Shown piece after piece: positions 55,398 through 64,000 of a stretch of DNA of 64,000 bases. Each line of letters begins with the position of its first letter. Position 1 is the first letter of the stretch. The stretch is from Calophaca sinica. Lineage: Eukaryota; Streptophyta; Magnoliopsida; Fabales; Fabaceae. The stretch is taken from assembly GCA_037113605.1 (NCBI GenBank), contig CM073732.1:21327831-21391830 (forward strand), written 5' to 3'. Below the pieces are notes generated by a model that saw only the letters and a program-made list of their open reading frames with translations, was not told the origin of the DNA and searched no databases. Position numbers and translations under genes: made by a program.

Positions 55398-57292
55398 ACT
55401 GAGCTTGGTCTCGACAGGTTGAGCTTGACATGAAGCTGTTGATCTCGACAGCAATTCACACCTGTCGAGATCAAGCTCAAGCTGTTGGTCGTCAACCTGT
55501 CGAGATCAAGCTCAACCTGTCGAGATGAAGCTTGATATCGACAGGTTGAGGACCAACAGCTTGAGCGTGATCTCGACAGGTTGAGGACCAACAGCTTGAG
55601 CTTGATCTCGACAGGTGTGAATGGCTGTCGAGATCAACAGCTTCATGTCAAGCTCAACCTGTTGGTCCTCAACTTGTCGAGATCAAGCTGAAGTTGTTGG
55701 TCTTCAACCTGTCGAGATCAAGCTTCATCTCGACAGGTTGCTTGATCTCGACAGGTTGAGGACGAACAGGTTGAGCTTGATCTCGACATGTGTGAATAGC
55801 TGTCGAGATCAACAGCTTCATGTCAAGCTCAACCTGTCGAGACCAATCTTGATTTCGACGGCTTGAGGAAAAACAGCTTGAGCTTGATCTCAATAGATTG
55901 AGATCAAGCTCAACCTGTCGAGATCAATGCTCCTCAGTTCTCAGATGGAAAAGGCCATACTAACAATGAGGACTCGACAATCAGTTCTCAGATGGAAAAG
56001 GCCATACTAACAATGAGGACTCGACAGGTTGAGCTTGATCTCGACAGCTCGAGATCAAGCTCAACCTGTCGAGATCAAGCTTGATTTCGACAGCTTGAGG
56101 ACCAACAGCCTGAGCTTGATCTCGCCAGGTGTGAATAGCTGTCGAGATCAACTGCTTCATGTCAAGCTCAACCTGTCGAGATCAAGCTCAACCCGCCGAG
56201 ATGCGGCTGATCTCGGCGGGTTGAGGACCAACGACTTGAGCTTGATCTCGGCGGGTTGAGAACCAGCGGCAGAGCTTTATCTCGACAGTGTGAATGGTCG
56301 CCGAGATCAACAGCCTTCATGTCAAGCTCAACCCGCCGAGACCAAGCTCTTTGACATGAAGCTGTTGATCTCGATAGCCATTCACACCTGTCGAGATCAA
56401 GCTCAACCTGTTGGTCCTCAACCTGTGGAGATCAAGCTCAGGCTGTTGGGCCTCAACCTGTCGAGATCAAGCTTCATCTCGACAGGGTGAGCTTGATCTC
56501 GACAGCGAGGACCAATTGAGCTTGATCTCGGCAGTGTGAATCATTGTCAAGATCAACAGCCTTCATGTCAAGCTCAACCTGCCGAGACCAAGCTCGGCTG
56601 TCGAGATGAAGATTGATCTCGGCGGGTTGAGGACCAGCGGCTTGAGCTTGATCTCGGCGGGTTGAGGACCAACGAGTTGACTTTATCTCGACAGTGTGAA
56701 TGGTCAGCCGAGATCAACAGTTCATGTCAAGCTCAACCTCGCCGAGACCAAGCTCACTGTCGAGATCAATCTTGATTTCGGCACTGAGGACCAACGGCTT
56801 GAGCTTGATCTCGGCAGATTGAGATCAAGCTCAACCTGTCGAGATCACCGCTCCTCGGTTCTCGGATGGAAAAGGCCATACTAACAATGAGGACTCGATA
56901 ATCGCCTCGGATGGAAAAGGCCATACTAACAATGAGGACTCGGCGGCTGAGCTTGATCTCGACAGCTCGAGATCAAGCTCAACCTGTCGAGATCAAGCTT
57001 GATTTCGACAGGTTGAGGACCAACAGCCTGAGCTTGATCTCGCCAGGTGTGAATAGCTGTCGAGATCAACTGCTTCATGTCAAGCTCAACCTGTCGAGAT
57101 CAAGCTCAACCTGTCGAGATGAAGCTTGATCTCGACGGGTTGAGGACCAACAGCTTGAGCTTGATCTCGACAGGTTGAGGACCAACAGATTGAGCTTGAC
57201 CTCGACAGGTGTGAATGGCTGTCGAGATCAACAGCTTCATGTCAAGCTCAACCTGTCGAGACCAAGCTCTTTGACATGAAGCTGTTGATCTC
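55398..57292. repeat. Inverted-repeat minisatellite array 2
   Basis: Same words as array 1, about 1.9 kb. From about 56190 to 56960 many units show CCTGTCGAG as CCCGCCGAG and GACAGG as GGCGGG, together with small deletions. Units before and after this block have the normal words. A different 50-bp word (GATGGAAAAGGCCATACTAAC core) is interspersed four times, in two pairs (about 55942-56020 and 56864-56940). Confidence 0.9.
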
Positions 57293-57632
57293 AGTAACCA
57301 TAATAGGTTTGTTTCTGTGCTCCCAAAGTTTTCTTTTTTCCCATTAAATAGTTAAAAGGTCGTTTTCAGAAGCATGTGCTACACCAATTCGTGACATGAA
57401 CCAACAACGAAATAATTTCTAATTGACCATGTTGTTTATATATTAATGTTATCCGTATTGTACTGACAATATTAAATTAATTCCCCATTTGGAGATTCAT
57501 ATAACAAAACATGTTGTTGGTTTACAATTCTGGCCGGAGGTCAGACATATGTACGGATTTGACCCAAAAAAAAAAAGTTGGTTGGTGAGAATAGATCCAC
57601 AATCATATATACAAATACTTAATTTTAGATAC
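57293..57632. other. Helitron 3' region, no gene
   Basis: AT-rich DNA between array 2 and the solo LTR. Nothing recognised. Confidence 0.5.
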
Positions 57633-58017
57633 TGTTCCGGACTGGGCCGAGGCCCAATCCGAAGAGTCACATCCAGCCCATTACCAACGTCGGTTCCCAC
57701 TGCCTTGCCTCGAGACCAGATCGACGTGGCCAATCCAACGGTCCTCGGCATTCCGCCCAGCTCATCGCAGGTCGGCAACGATCTGACGGTACCCCGGGTT
57801 CCACGGTAACCGCCCTCAAACTCCTATAAAAGGAGAGTCACTTCAAACGATTGAAGGACAATTGTTCATTTCATCACCTCTTCACTTACCTCTTACACGC
57901 ACTGACTTGAGCGTTGGAGTGTTTGCAGGTACACCACCCCAACACACCGTCGTCATCCGTCGTGGACGCTGCCGGGTCGCTTCCCTCCGGTCATCCTCTG
58001 AAGTTCTGTTCAGAACA
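57633..58017 (+). mobile_element. Solo LTR inside the Helitron
   Basis: 385 bp, TGTTCCGG start and AGAACA end, flanked by a perfect 5-bp duplication GATAC (57628-57632, 58018-58022). It contains a CTATAAAAGGAG promoter at about 57823-57834 and is much richer in GC than its surroundings. No internal domain exists, so it is the product of recombination between two LTRs. The family is probably gypsy-type, but this cannot be settled. Confidence 0.85.
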
Positions 58018-58072
58018 GATACCTGTTAAATATATTTTCTTTGTAAGTATTGTGATTTTTAATGACTATTCC

Positions 58073-58100
58073 CCCGTGCATCGCACGGGCAATTGTCTAG
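58073..58100 (+). other. Helitron 3' terminal hairpin and CTAG
   Basis: Perfect stem CCCGTGC/GCACGGG with loop ATC, 7 bases later CTAG, then host T. This is the transposition terminator of plant Helitrons and fixes the 3' boundary. Confidence 0.85.
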
Positions 58101-58530
58101 TTTAAACTAAAGGTTGTTTCTGTACGAACACCTTTTCTGTAACGTCCCCTTCTCCGTGACCGTGGCGTTTTTGATGGGCAAACACATAAATTTGGCCATC
58201 ATGGGCAAATCACCATTAAACCATTGATATAATATTTAAAATATTCAATGGACTGGATTTTGTAAGGGCTACTGGTTTGCTATAATGAAAGGTGAGTTTT
58301 ACAATAACGTCCTGAAGAAATGATGAACTATATTATGTATCGTGAACTCTATTATAATAAAATACATCCCAAAATTATTTGTAACTTAACGTTTACAAAG
58401 GTTTTGCCATTCGCTGTAGTTTGAAATATTTTTTATTAACACCATTGTTTTCATGACACATTCTTATCTCAAAAGCTTATTTTTATTAAGAATTACTTTT
58501 GCTGATAAAAAAAAATAATATATAGGCTTA
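58101..58530. other. Intergenic, no gene
   Basis: Flank between the Helitron and the MITE. Words near 58140-58190 (AACGTC, GGGCAAA, ACATAAATTTG) resemble words in the tandem units further right. Confidence 0.5.
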
Positions 58531-58937
58531 ATTACACTTTGGCTCCCTCGGGTATTGCAATTGTGCGATTTTGGTTCTCAAGTTTCAATTGCACGAATTG
58601 GATCCTCTAGGTATTGCAATTGTGCAATTTTGGTCCATCGAGTTTTAATTGTGCAAATTGAATCCTTTATTTGTTGCAATAGTGTAATTTTGGTCTCTTT
58701 TCTCGTTTAATTTCTGATAAAAAATGTTGAAGTATCACGTATGAGTATGACTTAATATATAATTTGGTTTAGGTGACATGTTAGTTGGCTTAAAAATTAA
58801 GAAACATTTACAATATTTTCAACTATAAATTGAATAACAATTGAATGGAGAGACCAAAATTGTATGATTGCGGTGCCTATCCATCAAAATTGCACAATCG
58901 CGATACTTGAGATGTTAAAAGTGCAATTAAGCCTAAT
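58531..58937. mobile_element. Fold-back MITE, relative of 28441-28937
   Basis: Ends are TAGGCTTAATTACACTTTGG on the left and the inverse of AGTGCAATTAAGCCTA on the right. The inner words (ATTGCAATTGTGCGATTTTGG) match those of the element at 28441-28937. Its part from 58639 onward is repeated twice more as the beginning of the tandem units. Confidence 0.6.
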
Positions 58938-59319
58938 ATATATTACAATACAATACAATCTCTGAGTTTTCATATTATGAAAAAATGAGTTTTAAAATAA
59001 ATAACTGAATATAATTGAAGTATCTCTCAAAAAGGAAATTATATTTTTTTAAACATTATTAATAAAAAAGTAAAGCAGTAAAACGTCACCCTTTATTAAC
59101 CAATCGGAGAACTACTTGCTATTGTAGGTTATATGGGGATCTGATCCGTCCATGATGGTCAAATTTGTGTGTTTTCCCGTGTAAAACGTCACCCTCTGTG
59201 GCATGCAATCCTTGCCTGTATCACAGCCTTGGATGGTAGTTACAGAGCAGTCAATGCATTGCTTTACTTACATGGAATTGGAAAGGCGTGATCAATTCGG
59301 ACTTGATTCTTTTACCATT

Positions 59320-59470
59320 AATTTTCTGCTTTTATAAAGGTTCTGTATCGCGAGGCAGACATAGAATGGAGGGAAGGAGAGTAGCCTACCTCTGATTCTG
59401 ACACCCCGCACAACTCAATTCTCTCTTTTGCGACAGCAAAACGAAATACAGTGAGGCCATATGAACTATG
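59320..59470 (+). promoter_or_regulatory. Promoter-like block repeated in each unit
   Basis: A TTTATAAAGG TATA-like word (59331-59340; again at about 61362 and 63451) is followed by moderately GC-rich, well conserved sequence (CGCGAGGCAGAC ... CTGACACCCCGCACAACTC) resembling a 5' untranslated leader. No open frame follows within the unit. Promoter function is inference. Confidence 0.35.
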
Positions 59471-59682
59471 GGGATTAATTTAATCCACTGGGGTATTTTA
59501 AACGCAAAATTATGTATTTGGGATAAGTCAGTTTTTATTTATGTGTCTAATGTAAATCGTGATTGCATTTTTTTAATTTTTTTTTTATAAGTCGTTGTTA
59601 GTAACTGCGATTTGTTTTTTTTTTAAATATAAGTCTTGAATACTATTCAAGATAATCATTTTTTAATTTTAAGGCAAGTCGT

Positions 59683-60668
59683 GAATAGAAATTATGATCT
59701 TGCCTTTTATTTTTATTTTTTTAAAAGTGACTTAGTTTTTTTTTTAAAATTAGGACAAAATAATAGATGACCAAATGATCCAAAATATAAATTTTGAGAA
59801 TTTTTTAATAAACTTTGGGTCCAAAAGACAGTCCAATTAGTACTGTCGAGTGTAGAATTTTGTCCGAAATTCGATGAAATTTTAAATCCAAATTTTAATC
59901 ATAACTTATTATGATATAATAGGTTTGATATATTAATTTAATTTTGCGAAATTCACTCACATGATAAAAAATTGGTTAATTGAATTTCACAAAAATAAAT
60001 TACTCATATTCACGATTTACCCATATTTAAATTTTTTTCTAAGTCGTGACTCACAGTCACACGACATGCATTTTTATTTTTTTTTAAATTTTTTATTTTA
60101 ATTAAAAAATCTTATTTTCATGGCTTAGGGTTTTTTATTTTTTTTAAAAAACTTAGGACAAAGTCCTAAACAATCATAAGATCTAAAATATGAATTTTGA
60201 GAATTTTTTTATAATTGTTGGGTTTAAAAGATGGTCAAGATTGTACTACCGGGTGCAGAACGTTGTCCGAAATTTTAAATCTGAATTTTAACCGTAGTCT
60301 ATTATGATATAATATGTTTGATATATTAATTTACTTTTATGAAATTCACTCACTTGATCATAGTTTAAAAATGGTTGATTGAAAATTCAGTCAACAATTT
60401 TTAAACTATGATCAAGTGGGTGAATTTCGCAAAAGTTAATTAATAGGTCAAACCTATTATTTCATAATAAGTTATGATTAAAATTTGGATTTAAAATTTT
60501 ACCGAATTTTGGATAACATTCTCAACCTGACAGTACTAATTAGACAGTCTTTTGGACCCAAAGTTTATCAAAAAATTCTCAAAATTTATATTTTGGATCT
60601 TTTGGTCGTCCATTACTTTGTCCTAATTTAAAAAAATAAAAATTAAAGGCAAAGTCGTGATTTCCATT
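59683..60668. repeat. Fold-back structure in tandem unit 1
   Basis: Left arm about 59683-59990 (GAATAGAAATTATGATCTTG onward) is repeated inverted at about 60375-60668. A third, diverged copy lies between them in direct orientation (about 60148-60360), and the centre is itself palindromic (ACTTGATCATAGTTTAAAAA and complement). The right end coincides exactly with the border between tandem units. The same arrangement recurs in unit 2 (to 62757). Confidence 0.8.
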
Positions 60669-63600
60669 CGAGTTTTAATTGTGCAAATTGAATCCTCCAT
60701 TTGTTGCAATAGTGTGATTTTGTCCTCTTTTCTTGTTTAATTTCTGATAAAAAATGTTGAAGTATCACGTATGAGTATGACTTAATATATAATTTGGTTT
60801 AGGTGACATGTTAGTTGGCTTAAAAATTAAGAAAAATTTACAATATTTTCAACTATAAATTGAATAACAATTGAATGGAGAGACCAAAATTGTATGATTG
60901 TGGTGCCTATCCATCAAAATTGCACAATCGCGATACTTGAGATGTTAAAAGTGCAATTAAGCCTAATATGTATTACAATACAACACATTCTCTGAGTTTT
61001 CATATTATGAAAAAATGAGTTTTAAAATAAATAACTAAATATAATTGAAGTATCTCTCAAAAAGGAAATTATATTTTTTTAAACTTTATTAATAAAAGAG
61101 TAAAGCAGTAAAACGTCACCCTTTATTAACCAATCGGAGAACTACTTGCTATTGTAGGTTATATGGAGATTTGATCCGTCCATGATGGTCAAATTTGTGT
61201 GTTTCCCCGTGTAAAACGTCACCCTCTGTGGCATGCAATCCTTGCCTGTATCACAGCCTTGGATGGTAGTTACAGAGTAGTCAATGCATTGCTTTACTTA
61301 CATGGAATTGGAAATGCGTGATCAATTCGGACTTGATTTTTTTACCATTAATTTTCTGCTTTTATAAAGGTTCTGTATCGCGAGGCAGACTTAGAATGGA
61401 GGGAAGGAGAGTAGCCTGCCTCTGATTCTGACACCCCGCACAACTCAATTCTCTCTTTTGCGACAGCAAAACGAAATACGGTTAGGCCTTATGAACCATG
61501 GGGATTAATTTAATCCACTGGGGTATTTTAAACGCAAAATTATGTATTTGGGATAAGTCAGTTTTTATTTATGTGTCTAATGTAAATCGTGATTGCACTT
61601 TTTTTAATTTTTTTTTATAAGTCGTTGTTAGTAACTGCGATTTGTTTTTTTTTTGTTTTAAATATAAGTCTTGAATACTATTCACGATAATCATTTTTTT
61701 AATTTTAAGGCAAGTCGTGAATAGAAATTATGATCTTGCCTTTTATTTTTACTTTTTTAAAAGTGACTTAGTTTTTTTTTAAATTAGGACAAAATAATAG
61801 ATGACCAAATGATCCAAAATATTAATTTTGAGAATTTTTTAATAAACTTTGGGTCCAAAAGACAGTCCAATTAGTACTGTCGAGTGTAGAATTCTGTCCG
61901 AAATTCGATGAAATTTTAAATCCAAATTTTAATCATAACTTATTATGATATAATTGGTTTGATATATTAATTTACTTTTGCGAAATTCACTCACATGATA
62001 AAAAATTGGTTAATTGAATTTCACAAAAATAAATTACTCATATTCACGATTTACCCATATTTAATTTTTTTTTTCTAAGTCGTGACTCACAGTCACACGA
62101 CATTTATTTTTTATTTTTCTAAAATTTTTTTTATTTTAATTAAAAAATCATATTTTCATGGCTTAGGGTTTTTTATTTTTTTTAAAAAACTTAGGACAAA
62201 GTCCTAAACAATCATAAGATCTAAAATATGAATGTTGAGAATTTTTTTATAATTCTTGGGTTTAAAAGATGATCAAGATTGTACTACCGGGGGCAAAACG
62301 TTGTCCAAAATTTTAAATCTGAATTTTAACCGTAGTCTATTATGATATAATATGTTTGATATATTAATTTACTTTTATGAAATTCACTCACTTGATCATA
62401 GTTTAAAAATGGTTGATTGAAAATTCAGTCAACAATTTTTAAACTATGATCAAGTGGGTGAATTTCGCAAAAGTAAATTAATAGGTCAAACCTATTATAT
62501 CATAATAAGTTATGATTAAAATTTGGATTTAAAATTTTACCGAATTTTGGATAACATTCTCAACGTGACAGTACTAATTAGACTGTCTTTTGGACCCAAA
62601 GTTTACCAAAAAATTCTCAAAATTTATATTTTGGATCTTTTGGTCGTCCATGACTTTGTCATAATTTAAAAAAAAAACTAAGTCATGAAAATAAGTTTTT
62701 TGGTTAAAATATAATTTCAAAAAAATAAAAATTAAAGGCAAAGTCGTGATTTCCATTCGAGTTTTAATTGTGCAAATTGAATCCTCCATTTGTTGCAATA
62801 GTGTGATTTTGGTCTCTTTTCTCGTTTAATTTCTGATAAAAAATGTTGAAGTATCACGTATGAGTATGACTTAATATATAATTTGGTTTAGGTGACATGT
62901 TAGTTGGCTTAAAAATTAAGAAAAATTTACAATATTTTCAACTATAAATTGAATAACAATTGAATGGAGAGACCAAAATTGTATGATTACGGTGCCTATC
63001 CATAAAAATTGCACAATCGCGATACTTGAGATGTTAAAAGTGCAATTAAGCCTAATATATATTACAATACAACATATTCTCTGAGTTTTCATATTATGAA
63101 AAAATGAGTTTTAAAATAAATAACTAAATATAATTGAAGTATCTCTCAAAAAGGAAATTATATTTTTTTAAACTTTATTAATAAAAGAGTAAAGCAGTAA
63201 AACGTCACCCTTTATTAACCAATCGGAGAACTACTTGCTATTGTAGGTTATATGGAGATTTGATCCGTCCATGATGGTCAAATTTGTGTGTTTCCCCGTG
63301 TAAAACGTCACCCTCTGTGGCATGCAATCCTTGCCTGTATCACAGCCTTGGATGGTAGTTACAGAGCAGTCAATGCATTGCTTTTGTTACATGGAATTGG
63401 AAAGGCGTGATCAATTCGGACTTGATTCTTTTACCATTAATTTTCAGCTTTTATAAAGGTTCTGTATCGCGAGGCAGACTTAGAATGGAGGGAAGGATAG
63501 TAGCCTGCCTCTGATTCTGACACCCCGCACAACTCAATTCTCTCTTTTGCGACAGCAAAACGAAATACGGTTAGGCCATATGAACCATGGGGATTAATTT

Positions 63601-64000
63601 AATCCACTGGGGTATTTTAAACGCAAAATTATGTATTTGGGATAAGTCAGTTTTTATTTATGTGTCTAATGTAAATCGTGATTGCACTTTTTTTAATTTT
63701 TTTTATAAGTCGTTGTTAATAACTGCGATTTGTTTTTTTTTTTTAAATATAAGTCTTGAATACTATTCACGATAATCATTTTTTTAATTTTAAGGCAAGT
63801 CGTGAATAGAAATTATGATCTTGCCTTTTATTTTTATTTTTTTAAAAGTGACTGAGTTTTTTTTTTAAATTAGGACAAAATAATAGATGACCAAATGATC
63901 CAAAATATTAATTTTGAGAATTTTTTAATAAACTTTAGGTCCAAAAGACAGTCCAATTAGTACTGTCGAGTGTAGAATTCTGTCCGAAATTCGATGAAAT

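Larger units (their letters stand above)
40091..58100 (+). mobile_element. Large autonomous-type Helitron
   Basis: The 3' end is clear: a 7-bp perfect stem with 3-base loop (CCCGTGC ATC GCACGGG, 58073-58089), then CTAG at 58097-58100, then T. The 5' end is proposed at 40091, where A is followed by TCTTAACTATATAAATCC, as Helitrons begin with TC and insert between A and T. Inside, all on the plus strand, are a B3-like gene, an RPA1-like gene and a Rep-helicase gene, the set expected of an autonomous plant Helitron plus one extra. Two minisatellite arrays and a solo LTR have enlarged it to 18 kb. The Rep gene is broken, so this copy is probably immobile. Confidence 0.75.
58639..64000. repeat. 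Tandem array of 2.03-2.09-kb units
   Basis: Unit borders at 58639, 60669 and 62758 (each starting CGAGTTTTAATTGTGCAAAT), giving two full units of 2030 and 2089 bp and a third cut by the window end. Units are very similar; unit 2 is longer mainly through an extra ~60 bp near 62670-62730. Each unit contains half a MITE, a 350-bp block of higher complexity with a promoter-like TATA, and a 1-kb fold-back. No coding region is found in any unit. Confidence 0.9.

Noticed and set aside
55361..57129. Several open frames of 60-80 codons on both strands
   Set aside because: They repeat the same peptide words (DLDRLRTN, STCRDQ) because they lie in the minisatellite; frame openness follows from the unit sequence, not from coding selection.
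45296..57292. CRISPR-like array
   Set aside because: Repeats are in both orientations without unique spacers of constant length, and the genome is eukaryotic.

Overview
The window reads as a transposon-rich stretch of a flowering-plant nuclear genome, most likely a eudicot; the species cannot be told from the sequence. The signs are AT-rich intergenic DNA, GT-AG introns, plant-type Ty1/copia elements primed by initiator tRNA-Met, an RPA-carrying Helitron, hAT- and Tourist-like MITEs, a plant-type L1 LINE and a FAR1-related remnant. No intact host gene was found. The only host gene of substance is a broken WD40-repeat gene on the minus strand (9851-20894).

Left part (1-9850): pieces of two gypsy-type LTRs on the minus strand (1-2051 and 2052-2678), two possible tRNA-derived SINEs, a Tourist-like MITE with TAA duplication (5559-5856), and a probable non-autonomous Helitron on the minus strand (about 6959-9520).

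WD40 locus (9851-20894, minus): exons can be followed from an N-terminal ATG near 20894 to a degraded C-terminus near 9851. The gene carries two separate fold-back duplications of its own exons (arms 10012-10311/10499-10803 and 19966-20144/20164-20342), a stop plus frameshift at its 3' end, and a 4.9-kb copia element (14452-19344, target duplication ACTGA) lying between its exons. A second copy of the same copia family (22628-27629, duplication GTGTC) lies just upstream.

Middle (27630-40090): fold-back MITEs, a SINE-like sequence, a FAR1-related fragment, and a three-level nest: a non-autonomous copia element (32456-37364, duplication ATTTG) whose 3' LTR is split by a 5'-truncated LINE, which is itself split by a fold-back element with TG/CA ends (33522-34027, duplication TATTC). 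A lone copia 5' LTR with primer site (37530-38168) and a hAT-like element with 8-bp duplication ATGACACC (38894-39829) follow.

Helitron (about 40091-58100, plus): an 18-kb element with a 3' hairpin and CTAG end. It holds a B3-domain-like gene, an RPA1-like gene with OB folds and zinc finger, and a Rep-helicase gene (HUH motif, two-tyrosine motif, complete PIF1-type helicase). Rep has one in-frame stop and one frameshift, so this copy is probably dead. Two arrays of one inverted-repeat minisatellite lie in it, one in an RPA intron and one behind the helicase, and a solo LTR (57633-58017, duplication GATAC) sits near its 3' end.

Right edge (58531-64000): a fold-back MITE whose inner half begins a tandem array of 2.03-2.09-kb units. 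Each unit contains a promoter-like block and a ~1-kb fold-back; the array runs off the window.
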